Shown here: one piece after another, positions 27,077 to 35,169 of the stretch
Layout: each line of letters begins with the position of its first letter
Position numbering within the stretch: the stretch's first letter is position 1
From: CAVSKL01 sp963728475 [NCBI: Candidatus Eiseniibacteriota bacterium]
GTDB lineage: Bacteria > Eisenbacteria > RBG-16-71-46 > JABDJR01
Direction of reading: 5' to 3'
Assembly (NCBI GenBank): GCA_963728475.1
Contig: CAVSKL010000002.1
Coordinates: forward strand, 558,001-622,000
Length of the DNA: 64,000 nucleotides
Position numbers and translations under genes: made by a program
Notes under the pieces: generated by a model
Told to the model about the DNA's origin: nothing
Database searches by the model: none
Seen by the model: only the letters and a program-made list of their open reading frames with translations

Positions 27077-29005
27077 GTGTGCGGCATCGCCGGCATCGCG
27101 GCCCGGGAACCCGGACGGATCCCCGGAGAGGACCGGCTCCGCCGCATGAGCGCGGCCCTGGCCCACCGGGGCCCCGACGACGAGGGGATCTCGGTGGTGG
27201 GCCGGGTGGGCCTGGCCCACCGGCGTCTCAGCATCATCGACCTCACCGGCGGACGGCAACCCATGGCCGATCCCGGGGGGCGGGTGCGGATCGTCTACAA
27301 CGGCGAGATCTACAACTTCCGCGAGCTGGCCGGCGAGCTCCGGGGCCTCGGGTGCGCGGTGGAGGGCCGCTCGGATACCGAGGTGCTGCTTGCCGCCTAT
27401 CTCCACTGGGGCCCGGCCTGCGTGGAACGGCTGAACGGCATGTTCGCGTTCGTGATCCACGACGGGCGCACCGACGAGCTGTTCGCGGCCCGGGACCGGT
27501 TCGGGGAGAAGCCGCTCTACCTCTGCGAGACCGGACGGGAGATTCTCTTCGCCTCCGAGCTCAAGGCCCTGGCGGCGGGGGGGGCGGAGATGGGAGGCCT
27601 CGACCGCACCGCGCTCTACCAGTTCTTCACCCGGGGCTACGTCTCGGGCCCGGGGACGATCTTCACCGGGGTGCGGCGGCTCCCTCCCGGGCACGCCCGG
27701 TTGTGGTCGGGGGCCGGCGCCCGGACCTGGCGGTACTGGACGCCTCCCGAGCCCTCGGAGGAGATCGTCGATCCCGGGGAGGCGCTCCGCGAGGCCACCG
27801 GCCTTCTCCGCGACTCGGTGAGGATGCGCCTGGTGAGCGACGTTCCCCTCGGGTTCTTCCTGAGCGGCGGGATCGACTCCAGCCTGGTGGTGGCCCTGGG
27901 AGCCGAGTCGGCCGAGGGGCGGATGGAGACCTTCGCCGTCGGGTTCGAGGAGAGCCGCTACGACGAGCGCCCCTACGCGCGCCGGGTGGCGGATCGGTTC
28001 GGGACCCGCCACCACGAGTTCGTGCTCCGCCCCGAAGGGGTGGGGACCGCCGAGGAGCTGGCCTGGCAGATGGACGAGCCCTTCGCCGACAGCTCCGCCC
28101 TTCCGACCTTCTTTCTCTCCCGGCTCACCCGGGAGCATGTGAAGGTGGCGCTGTCCGGGGACGGCGGAGACGAGATGTTCGCGGGCTACGACGTCTACCG
28201 CGGCCACGTCCTGAGCGAGCGGGCGCGCCGGATGCCCCCGCCGCTCCTGCGGGCGGCGGCGGGGGTGCTCGAGTGGAGCGCGCGCTACGGGGAGGGCCGC
28301 CGGGAGCGCATGGAACGCCTGGGGCGGAATCTCCGCGACGCCGGTCGGGACGCCCCGGTCCGGTTCCGCGACAAGCAGCAGACGGTGCTCCGGGCGGCGT
28401 CGCTGGCCGCGTCGTCCGCCGGGACCTGGGTGGGGGAGGAGGCAAGCCGCGAGGAGGCCGGATTCCGGTCGCTGTTCGCCGCCGCGGCCTCGCCCCTGGA
28501 CGCCATCGCCGCCTGGCAGCGGGGGAACTCGCTCCCCGACGACATGCTGACCAAGGTCGACCGGATGAGCATGGCCGCCTCCCTGGAGGTCCGCCCGCCC
28601 TTCCTGGACCATCGCCTGGCCGAGCTGGTGGACCGGATCCCGTTCGCGGTCAAGATGCCGAACCTCGAGACCAAGCACCTGCTAAAGCGTATGCTGGCAA
28701 GCTATTTCCCAAATGACTTCATCCACCGTCCCAAGCAGGGTTTCGTGGTCCCGTTGAACGCGTGGTTCCGGGACAGCCTGGTGGGGTACGCCCGCGGGCT
28801 GGTGCTGGCCCCGGACGGGCGCTCGCGGGCGGTGCTCCGGCCCGGGTGCCTGGAGCGCATCCTGGCCGAGCATGCGGGGGGTGCGCGGAACCGGGGTCCG
28901 GCGGTGTGGGCCCTGGTCGTGTTCGAGAACTGGTGCCGGCGCTTCGGGGTGGAGGCGGCGCAGGTCTCGGAGGCCCTCCGGACGCCGCCGGATCCGGCTT
29001 CCTGA
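27077..29005 (+). CDS. asnB: Asparagine synthase (glutamine-hydrolyzing)
   Basis: 642 residues. The start is GTG, giving Cys2 as the N-terminal nucleophile (MCGIAGI); AGGTAG lies seven bases before it. The class II amidotransferase domain (to ~215) contains HRGPDDEG, RLSIIDL and YNGEIYN; the synthetase domain has the PP-loop SGGIDSS (263-269) and the LSGDGGDEMFAGYDVY motif. The protein uses Gln and ATP to amidate Asp, or in some surface-polysaccharide clusters another carboxylate. It is 56 bases after leuS and is the last gene of the left replichore before dif. A short AT-richer codon patch at about 28680-28740 is the only compositional oddity. Confidence 0.94.
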   Translation: MCGIAGIAAREPGRIPGEDRLRRMSAALAHRGPDDEGISVVGRVGLAHRRLSIIDLTGGRQPMADPGGRVRIVYNGEIYNFRELAGELRGLGCAVEGRSDTEVLLAAYLHWGPACVERLNGMFAFVIHDGRTDELFAARDRFGEKPLYLCETGREILFASELKALAAGGAEMGGLDRTALYQFFTRGYVSGPGTIFTGVRRLPPGHARLWSGAGARTWRYWTPPEPSEEIVDPGEALREATGLLRDSVRMRLVSDVPLGFFLSGGIDSSLVVALGAESAEGRMETFAVGFEESRYDERPYARRVADRFGTRHHEFVLRPEGVGTAEELAWQMDEPFADSSALPTFFLSRLTREHVKVALSGDGGDEMFAGYDVYRGHVLSERARRMPPPLLRAAAGVLEWSARYGEGRRERMERLGRNLRDAGRDAPVRFRDKQQTVLRAASLAASSAGTWVGEEASREEAGFRSLFAAAASPLDAIAAWQRGNSLPDDMLTKVDRMSMAASLEVRPPFLDHRLAELVDRIPFAVKMPNLETKHLLKRMLASYFPNDFIHRPKQGFVVPLNAWFRDSLVGYARGLVLAPDGRSRAVLRPGCLERILAEHAGGARNRGPAVWALVVFENWCRRFGVEAAQVSEALRTPPDPAS

Positions 29006-29065
29006 CCGGCGGGGCCGGAGCAGAGGAGGGGGATCCGGGGTGGCCCGTGGGAGCTCCCGCTTGTT

Positions 29066-29093
29066 AGGTTACATAATATATATTATGCGACAT
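29066..29093. other. dif: dif site (XerC/XerD chromosome-dimer resolution site)
   Basis: On the - strand: XerC arm ATGTCGCATAA, centre TATATA, XerD arm TTATGTAACCT, 11-6-11 bases in total 28. The E. coli site is GGTGCGCATAA, TGTATA, TTATGTTAAAT; the B. subtilis site ends ATATATATTATGTAAACT, identical here apart from one base. The core CATAATATATATTATG (29072-29087) is a perfect palindrome and stands out in GC-rich DNA. It lies in the 148-base convergent gap where the coding strand switches from + to -, and xerD and xerC are 6 and 15 kb away. These facts together place the replication terminus here. Confidence 0.95.
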
Positions 29094-29099
29094 CTAGTT

Positions 29100-29119
29100 C
29101 GGGCGGCCGGATCCGCCCG
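29100..29119. terminator. GC hairpin in the convergent gap next to dif
   Basis: CGGGCGG (29100-29106), CCGGAT, CCGCCCG (29113-29119). A 7-bp stem between converging genes, a possible two-way terminator without a T-run. Confidence 0.4.
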
Positions 29120-29153
29120 GGCCGGGTCCTCCGGGCGGCCGCCGGGATCCCTC

Positions 29154-29849
29154 TCAGCCGTTCCCCCCGGGAGCGGTCCCCCGGGCGTAGCGGGTCTCGG
29201 CCAGGCGGAGCTTGGCCTCCTGGGCGGCTTGCGGGTTTTCGGGGTTGTCGGAGATCTCCTGGTAGATCTTGGTGGCGGCCTCGATGTCGCCGGCCCGGAG
29301 CTGATTGCGGGCCACGTCCAGCAGGAGGTCGGCCCGGGTCACCTGGTTGGGCGCGGTGTCGGCCAGGCTCTGGTAGGTCCGGGCGGCGTCCGCGTACTTC
29401 TTGTCGTTCTCCAGGGATGCGGCGAGCCCCCGGCGGGCGGCCATGCCGAGGATCGGATCGCCCTTGAACGCGGACTGCGCCCGCCGGTAGTAGCCGGCGG
29501 CGTCGGTGAACCGGCCCTGGGCGTAGCGGATGTCCCCGTAGAGCAGGAGCGCCTGCTTGCCGGCGCGGGTTCCTCCGGAGTCCTTGAGGATGTCGTCCAG
29601 GCGCGCGGCGGCCGGCTCCAGCGACCCGTTGTTGTAATCGGCCCAGGCCTCGGTGAGCATCCCCGCGCTCCGCGACTGCGCCTTCTGGCCGCCGGTGCGG
29701 ACGAAGAAGACCACCGCCGCGACCGCGACCAGGCCCACCACCAGGCCCACCAGAAGGCGGGCATGATGGCTGGCGAAGTCCACCGCCTCGCCGGTGGTCT
29801 TCATGAGCGCGTCTTCCTTCAGCTGCTGCTTGGTCATTCGATCGGACAC
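29154..29849 (-). CDS. YfgM-like membrane-anchored tetratricopeptide protein
   Basis: 231 residues. A basic/polar N terminus (MTKQQLKEDALMKTTGEAVDF in parts), one transmembrane helix (about 29-51, LLVGLVVGLVAVAAVVFFV) and a C-terminal TPR array (about 75-225, for example LLLYGDIRYAQGRFTDAAGYYRRA) give the layout of YfgM/TPR_21 proteins, which are periplasmic-facing ancillary factors of the Sec translocon and chaperone network. It follows the M3-like gene by 36 bases on the same strand and is likely in its operon. It is the first gene of the right replichore after dif. Confidence 0.85.
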   Translation of the reverse strand: MSDRMTKQQLKEDALMKTTGEAVDFASHHARLLVGLVVGLVAVAAVVFFVRTGGQKAQSRSAGMLTEAWADYNNGSLEPAAARLDDILKDSGGTRAGKQALLLYGDIRYAQGRFTDAAGYYRRAQSAFKGDPILGMAARRGLAASLENDKKYADAARTYQSLADTAPNQVTRADLLLDVARNQLRAGDIEAATKIYQEISDNPENPQAAQEAKLRLAETRYARGTAPGGNG

Positions 29850-29885
29850 GTCGTCTCCCTCTCTCGCCGAGGCGTCCCGGCGTCT

Positions 29886-31472
29886 CTATTCGGTCCCGCC
29901 GGCGGGAACCACCAGCGACCGGATCTCGTGGATGAGGTCCTTCATGTCGGGCTGCGCGTTGCCGCAGGCGGCCTCGATGTCGGCGGGGGTCAGCGCGCCC
30001 CCCTTCTGCCATAGCGGCTTCAGGGCCGAAGCGGCCTTGCCGCCGGCGTACCAGTCTTCGCCCAGGGTCGTGCGCAGGTGGTTCTGAACCCCGGCCGCGA
30101 TGAGAAGCCCCTGGAACCGGGCCGCCGAGTTCAGGCGGTTCAGGTACTCGGAGGCCCGCTTGCCGTCGGAGGCGGCCATGCGGGCTCCGGTGGCGGTCTC
30201 CATCGCCTTCCGGAAGTCCTCCCCCATGTCGGCGGAGCCGCGGTAGACCCCCAGCTCGAATCCGGTGAGGCCGGCCAGCATCCGGGCCTCGTACAGGGTC
30301 AGGAAGGCGCGGTAGGTGGAGTACTGGGCGGCCTCGAAACCGTCCGCCTTGGCGTTGGCCTGGACCCAGCCCGGCTCGATCAGGACGAGTCTCGGAAGGA
30401 AGGCCAGGGCCGCCTGCGCGGTCTGGTTGGGCAGGTACGCGGCCTCGAAGTGGGTCTGGGTGGACTGGGTGAAGATCTGGGCCGCGCCCACCCCGTACAC
30501 GTAGTCGTCGTCGTCGCGGATCCCGCCCAGCGGGTTGAAGCTCACCCGCACGTCGCCGGGCACCGCCGCCTGGTAGACGCCGGTCCGGAGCGCCTTCCCG
30601 GGACGGGCCTCGTCGTCGAGGGTGAGGCCGGCCTGGGCGTCTACGTCCACCCCGAGCCCCCGGTAGAGAGCCTTCATCCGGGCCTTGCGGGCGGCGGGCG
30701 GGAACGCCGACTCGAACATGATCCCCTGGGTGAGATACGGGAGATCGTAGAACCGGACCTTGCGCGCCTCGGTGTGCAGGTAGCGGTCGGCCATCACCGT
30801 GAACAGCGAGTCGTACAGGGATTGGGTGGCGCTCAGGAACGAATCCGCGGTGGCGGCCACGCCGTCGAGATCGAGGTTCTCGCGGGCGGCGTAGAACTCG
30901 GCGAAGTTCTTGAAGCCCCAGGGCTGGAGCTGTTCGTTCCGCCGGGACATGATCTGCTTGCCGAACACGGCGATGGTCTCGAACTGGCTGGTGAGGCCTG
31001 CGTAGAGCCGGCGCCGGTCGGAATCGCTGGAGGCGGCGGCGAGATCCTTCAGCACGTCGCGGTACGGAACGTCCTTGCCGTCCACGTTCACCGTGCTGGT
31101 CTGCTCGAACTTCTTGAGGTCGTCCTCGTAGCTGGCCAGGTTCGCGTCCACGATGCACCGGACCAGAAAGAGCTTGAGGCGGCCGGCGGCGGGATCGGTC
31201 CCCCCGGCCCCCGCCAGCTCGTCCACCTTCGACTTCTTGAGCAGGAAATCGTAGTCCTTGTAGACCCGCTGGCTGTTGGGGGTGGCGGCCTTGGCATCGA
31301 CCTCGAACGCGTGCTTCTCGAGGTTCTGCTCCATCTCCTGGGCCTTCTCGCGGATGCGTTCCACGTCCGCCCGGCTCACCCCGGGAAACGCGGCCCCCGC
31401 CGCTCCCGCCACCAGGACCGCCAGCGCGGCCGGCCGGGCCAGGCCCGTCGCCAAAGTCATGATGCGGCTCAC
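29886..31472 (-). CDS. Predicted secreted M2/M3-peptidase-like protein lacking the HExxH zinc motif
   Basis: 528 residues with a signal peptide (about 1-35, ALAVLVAGAAGAAFPGVSRA). The helical body, including QPWGFKNFAEFYAARENLDL and PGDVRVSFNPLGG, resembles oligopeptidase-like M2/M3 proteins. In those, the last segment is followed by HExxH; here the aligned place reads DDDDYVYGVGAAQIF, with YGVGA at 326-330 and no zinc-binding His pair, and no HExxH occurs elsewhere in the protein. I infer an inactive relative, perhaps a binding or scaffold protein. The start is GTG with AGGAGG; its promoter overlaps the upstream gene end. The family call is tentative. Confidence 0.7.
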   Translation of the reverse strand: MSRIMTLATGLARPAALAVLVAGAAGAAFPGVSRADVERIREKAQEMEQNLEKHAFEVDAKAATPNSQRVYKDYDFLLKKSKVDELAGAGGTDPAAGRLKLFLVRCIVDANLASYEDDLKKFEQTSTVNVDGKDVPYRDVLKDLAAASSDSDRRRLYAGLTSQFETIAVFGKQIMSRRNEQLQPWGFKNFAEFYAARENLDLDGVAATADSFLSATQSLYDSLFTVMADRYLHTEARKVRFYDLPYLTQGIMFESAFPPAARKARMKALYRGLGVDVDAQAGLTLDDEARPGKALRTGVYQAAVPGDVRVSFNPLGGIRDDDDYVYGVGAAQIFTQSTQTHFEAAYLPNQTAQAALAFLPRLVLIEPGWVQANAKADGFEAAQYSTYRAFLTLYEARMLAGLTGFELGVYRGSADMGEDFRKAMETATGARMAASDGKRASEYLNRLNSAARFQGLLIAAGVQNHLRTTLGEDWYAGGKAASALKPLWQKGGALTPADIEAACGNAQPDMKDLIHEIRSLVVPAGGTE

Positions 31473-31524
31473 GCGAATCCTCCTTCTACTCCTCTGCAGA
31501 GGTCATACCTTCGGAAGACCGGTC

Positions 31525-31553
31525 ATTATCCCGGAAAACCACAAGTCCATCAA
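31525..31553 (-). promoter_or_regulatory. Candidate promoter for the M3-like/YfgM-like pair
   Basis: On the - strand TTGATG (31553-31548), 17-base spacer, GATAAT (31530-31525). The -35 overlaps the stop of the upstream gene; the start codon is 52 bases after the -10. Confidence 0.6.
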
Positions 31554-32515
31554 CGGGTTCCGGGGGCGGGTCCGCGCGCCTCCCAGGCCTCGGCCCGGGC
31601 CAGATCGACCCAGATCTCCGTATCCCCTCCTTCCCCCGTCCGGCAGCGCCATCGCTCCAGGGGGACCCCCACCCGGGCCACCGCGCCCAGCGCCGCCACC
31701 ACCTGCGGCTGGAGCCGCTCGGTCTCCTCCTGGACCCGCCGTTCCCATTCCAGCTTGTAGAGATCGATCTTGCGGCGGCTCTCCTCCTGGCCGCGCCGGG
31801 TGGAGCGGGTCTTGAGCACCCGCCGCTCCTCCTCCATGAGCTGCCGGTAATACCGCTCCAGGGTGGCCAGTTCCTTCTCCAGCACCTCCCGGCCCACCTG
31901 CTGGAGGGCGTGGACGCACGCCTCCACCCGGTCCTGGACGGTCTCCCAGGCCTGGTGGAAGGCGGGGCGGGTGGAAACGCCGGGCGCCGGTCCGAAGCCC
32001 TCCCGGGGCCCGGGCTCGGCCTCCCCGAGGCCCCGCCGGGGAAGCCCCCGCGGGGTGATCCTCCCCCGCTCCACGTCGTAGGCCACCGTCTCCACCCTCT
32101 CCTCCGGCGGCTCCGAGTAGTAGGAGAGCCGGAAGGTGAAGAGCAGCACGATGCCGTAGCGCCGCTCCCGCAGCTCCACGGGAACCGGGCGGCCCCGCCG
32201 GCGGCGGGCGATCACCGCCTCCCGGTCCAGGTCCTCGCGGGGGGCGAGGTAGCACGCGGCCACCCTTCCCCGGTCGCCCGCGTAGCGCAGCAGCTGATCG
32301 TGGAGCCAGCTTCCCGGCGAGGCCAGCTCCACCCCCTCGGCGGTGGCCAGCCGCTTGCGGAAGGTGAACCGGAGCTCCTCGCGGCCGAGCGCCGAGACCA
32401 GCCCGTCGGCCAGCCGGCAGGCGTAGATCCCTTCCTCCTCCGGCTCCGGGGTGGACCCCGACCGGTCCAGGACCTCCAGCACCCAGCGCCGTCCTCCCCC
32501 ACCCGCCCTAGCCAC
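31550..32515 (-). CDS. Coiled-coil partner of the SNF2-family ATPase, unknown function
   Basis: 321 residues overlapping the end of the SNF2 gene by 8 bases. The N-terminal half (about 1-190) is mixed alpha/beta and not recognised. Residues ~215-285 form a charged coiled coil (EKELATLERYYRQLMEEERR, EWERRVQEETERLQPQ), followed by a short hydrophobic beta part (VARVGVPLERWRC). This helix-plus-beta arrangement recalls the C-terminal tails of large RapA-like SNF2 proteins, so it may be that tail encoded as a separate subunit. The tight overlap supports joint function. No enzymatic motif is seen. Confidence 0.7.
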   Translation of the reverse strand: MARAGGGGRRWVLEVLDRSGSTPEPEEEGIYACRLADGLVSALGREELRFTFRKRLATAEGVELASPGSWLHDQLLRYAGDRGRVAACYLAPREDLDREAVIARRRRGRPVPVELRERRYGIVLLFTFRLSYYSEPPEERVETVAYDVERGRITPRGLPRRGLGEAEPGPREGFGPAPGVSTRPAFHQAWETVQDRVEACVHALQQVGREVLEKELATLERYYRQLMEEERRVLKTRSTRRGQEESRRKIDLYKLEWERRVQEETERLQPQVVAALGAVARVGVPLERWRCRTGEGGDTEIWVDLARAEAWEARGPAPGTR

Positions 32516-34112
32516 CGAAGATCTCCTCGTCGAGGCTCTTCACCGCCTCGTAACGGCGGCGGCTGAGCGCCATCTGGTCCCCCAGCTCCCGGAATTTCTT
32601 CTCCAGGTCCCGGCGGTTGCGGGCTCCGGCCCAGATCTGGAACACCGCGGTCTCGAACGACTGCTGGTCGCTGAACTCGCCGAGGATCATGTCCATCTCC
32701 CCGATCACCAGCTCGAACATGTTGATCTTCCGGTGGAGGATCTCCAATACGTGCGATTCCACCGTGTTCTCGGTGCTGAAATTGTAGATCTCGATGTCCC
32801 CGGTCTGGCCCAGCCGGTGGACCCGGCCGATCCGCTGCTCCACCTTCATCGGGTTCCACGGCAAGTCGTAGTTGACGACGGTGCGGCAGAAGTGGAGGTT
32901 GCGCCCCTCGCCGCCGGCCTCGGTGCTGACCAGGATCCGGGCCGGCCCCCGGAACTCGGCGATGGCCGCCTCCTTGTCCGGGCCGGGAAGGCCGCCGTGG
33001 AAGACCACGGTGGAGTATCCCGCCTCCCGGAGCCGGCGGGACAGGAAGTCCATGGTCGACTTGAACTGGGTGAACACGATCGCCTTCCCCTCCACGGTGG
33101 GAAGGATCTCCAGGAGCCCCTCAAGCTTGGTGTGGCGCTCCACCGACTCGCTGAGGGCATGGAGCCGGTTCAGCTCCTCCCGGTGGCCGCGGTAGCGCGG
33201 ATCCATCCGCGCGCGCTCCAGGGTGTGGCGGGCGGCGGGGGTGCTGCTCCCGATCTCCTTCTGCAGCACCATGGAGACGAAGTGCCACTTGAGGAACTGG
33301 GTGCGGTCGCTGTCGCTGAAGCGCGTCCGCACGAACTCGGTGACCGCGTCGTAGAGCACGCGCTCCCGCGAGGTGAGCTGGAAGGGGCGGATGTGCACGG
33401 TCCGGCGCGGGAAGCGGATGTTGGTCTTGGCCCGGGTGGTGCGGATCATCACCTTGCGGAGGAGCAGGGAAAGCTCGGCGGTGTTCTTGGGCAGCCGCTT
33501 GTCCCCGCGCACCATGTAGCGCCGGCGGAAGCCCCGGTAGGTCCCCAGGGTTCCGGGCCGGAGCAGGTTCACCAGGTTGTAGAGCTCGCGCAGGTCGTTC
33601 TGGACGGGGGTGGCGGTGAGGAGAAGCAGGTACTTGCTCTTGAGCGCGGCCACGAACTTCCAGGCCAGGGTCTGGTGGTTGCGCAGCCGGTGGGCCTCGT
33701 CCACGATCACCAGGTCGAAGGGATGGGCGAGGAGCCGGCTCCGGTTCCTCGAGGTCTTGGCGGTGTCGAGCGAGCAGATGAGCAGCGGATGCTGGGCCCA
33801 ATCCCCCCGGCGTCCGGCGATCACGAACTCCAGCCCGAACTTGGTCGCCAGCTCCTCGCGCCACTGGATGGTGAGGCTGGCCGGGACCAGGACCAGGGCG
33901 CGATGGGCCAGCCCCCGGAGCATGTACTCCTTGAGGATCATCCCCGCCTCGATGGTCTTGCCCAGGCCCACCTCGTCGGCCAACAGCCCCCTCCCCCGCA
34001 TTTCCCGGAGCACCCGCAGGCAGGCCGCCTTCTGGTATTCGAGCTGCTCCACCCCCCGCAGGTCCTCCAGGCAGAGGAGCCGGTCGAAGCCCTGGCTGGC
34101 CGCCAGCTCCAA
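32508..34112 (-). CDS. SNF2/RapA-like DEAD/DEAH-box ATPase core (reading frame broken near its N terminus)
   Basis: 534 residues covering both RecA-like lobes. Motif I LADEVGLGKTIEAGMI, Ia, DEAH in LVIVDEAHRLRNH (motif II), LLLTATPVQN (III), then KAIVFTQFKSTMDFLSRRL (IV), STEAGGEGRNLHF (V) and QRIGRVHRLGQT (VI) are all present. RapA-type ATPases act on RNA polymerase or on DNA-protein complexes. The frame as given can begin only at a TTG (34112), but coding potential clearly continues upstream: EPLEDWRLLVEGLELAASQG is readable before it. The missing link is a one-base change in a C6 run on the + strand (34154-34159), described in the next entry. Confidence 0.9.
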   Translation of the reverse strand: MELAASQGFDRLLCLEDLRGVEQLEYQKAACLRVLREMRGRGLLADEVGLGKTIEAGMILKEYMLRGLAHRALVLVPASLTIQWREELATKFGLEFVIAGRRGDWAQHPLLICSLDTAKTSRNRSRLLAHPFDLVIVDEAHRLRNHQTLAWKFVAALKSKYLLLLTATPVQNDLRELYNLVNLLRPGTLGTYRGFRRRYMVRGDKRLPKNTAELSLLLRKVMIRTTRAKTNIRFPRRTVHIRPFQLTSRERVLYDAVTEFVRTRFSDSDRTQFLKWHFVSMVLQKEIGSSTPAARHTLERARMDPRYRGHREELNRLHALSESVERHTKLEGLLEILPTVEGKAIVFTQFKSTMDFLSRRLREAGYSTVVFHGGLPGPDKEAAIAEFRGPARILVSTEAGGEGRNLHFCRTVVNYDLPWNPMKVEQRIGRVHRLGQTGDIEIYNFSTENTVESHVLEILHRKINMFELVIGEMDMILGEFSDQQSFETAVFQIWAGARNRRDLEKKFRELGDQMALSRRRYEAVKSLDEEIFGG

Positions 34113-34482
34113 GCCCTCGACCAGGAGCCGCCAGTCCTCCAGGGGTTCGCTCTCCCCCCTCCAGCCGGGCCAGGATCTCGTCGGTGGCGCCGTCCAGGCT
34201 GAGGTAGGGCAGCCGCGAGCCGTTGCCGTCGGTTCCCGGCCGCGCCGCCGCGCTCCGGCGCGGGCGGGGGCGGCGCCGTCCGGACGGGGGGGGCGGGGGG
34301 GGAGGAAGCGCGGAACTTGGCCGGAGCTGGGGATGGAGGCTGGTCACCCGTTTCACCCCGCTCGGGAAGACCACCTCGAGGATGTCGTAGTACACCCGGT
34401 CGCGGATCTCCACCACCAGCCCTTCGCCGAACTCGGCGTGGTGGACCTTGTCGCCGACCTGGTAGATGTGACGTTCCGCCAT
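34113..34482 (-). pseudogene. N-terminal Tudor-like segment of the SNF2 ATPase, separated by a frameshift
   Basis: The ATG at 34482 opens MAERHIYQVGDKVHHAEFGEG, then YYDILEVVFPSGVKRVTSL, a domain very similar to the C-terminal Tudor/KOW-like domain of PcrA/UvrD that binds RNA polymerase. A Pro/Arg-rich linker and SLDGATDEILARLEGG follow. At the G6 run (+ strand C 34154-34159) the frame leaves the ATPase frame; removing one G gives LARLEGESEPLEDWRLLVEGL and a continuous protein of about 657 residues ending at 32508. Either the run is mis-sequenced, or the gene is broken or phase-variable. In the frame as written the rest (down to 33121) is nonsense. Confidence 0.75.
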
Positions 34483-34496
34483 ACCGCGATTCCGGT

Positions 34497-35126
34497 TCAG
34501 TTGGCCAGGTAGTAGAGGAGCCCGATCTGCGCGGTGAGACCGATCGACACGCTGCCGCCCGCGGTGATGGTCTCGCGCTCGCCCACCCCCTTGCCGAAGT
34601 AGGCGAAGGCGCGGCCGCTCAGGTCCAGCCCCCAGTTTTCACGGATGAACACCTCGGCCCCCCCGCCCCCGCTCACCACCAGGTTCTCGCCGGGAAACAG
34701 GATTTCGTCGGACTGGAAGTGGATCTCGGGCCGGTAGAACCCGACCCCCACCACCAGGTATTGCGAGGCGTCGGCGGCCCGGTCCCGGTAGTAGTAGAGG
34801 TCCCCCATGATCTGGGTGGAGACCAGCTTCTTCACCCCCTGGTCCAGCTTGGCCTGGTCCTTGGCGGTGTAGGTCTGGCTCTGGAAGTAGAGCCCCAGCG
34901 AGGCGTGCGGGCTGGCCACGTAGCGCAGGGTGACCCCGTATCCCCCGCCGTGGGAGAAGTCGAGGCCGTAGCGGGCCTGCCCGGTGATCCAGCCGAAGTC
35001 CCCGAACGCGCTCAACCCGATCGACCCCTCGTCCTCGATGCCGCCCTGGGCGAGCGCGCGGCCGGGTCCCGAAGCCAGGGCCCCCAGCGCCAGCGCCGCC
35101 GCCAACCACGCCGTCGTGCGTCTCAT
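34497..35126 (-). CDS. Small outer-membrane beta-barrel protein
   Basis: 209 residues. A signal peptide (1-27, ...LAAALALGALASGPGRALAQ) precedes alternating strands rich in Gly, Tyr and Phe (SIGLSAFGDFGWITGQARYG, GYGVTLRYVASPHASLGLYF, QYLVVGVGFYRPEIHF) and a terminal strand ending LLYYLAN, as expected for an eight-strand OmpA-like or OmpW-like barrel. GGAGGGAG lies six bases before the ATG. It is 14 bases upstream of the SNF2 gene and downstream of xerD. Function is unknown; the operon may be accidental. Confidence 0.8.
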   Translation of the reverse strand: MRRTTAWLAAALALGALASGPGRALAQGGIEDEGSIGLSAFGDFGWITGQARYGLDFSHGGGYGVTLRYVASPHASLGLYFQSQTYTAKDQAKLDQGVKKLVSTQIMGDLYYYRDRAADASQYLVVGVGFYRPEIHFQSDEILFPGENLVVSGGGGAEVFIRENWGLDLSGRAFAYFGKGVGERETITAGGSVSIGLTAQIGLLYYLAN

Positions 35127-35156
35127 CGATACTCCCTCCAAGCCCGAAACCGGACG

Positions 35157-35162
35157 ATTGTA
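35157..35162 (-). promoter_or_regulatory. Candidate -10 box for the beta-barrel gene
   Basis: TACAAT on the - strand, 31 bases before the ATG, just after the xerD stop. No recognisable -35 at 17 bases. Confidence 0.4.
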
Positions 35163-35169
35163 CCCCTGA

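Noticed and set aside
29060-29095. AT-rich palindrome read as an A/T terminator, promoter or insertion scar
   Set aside because: The match to the XerC/XerD arms and central hexamer of dif explains every part; the -35/-10 spacing does not fit a promoter.
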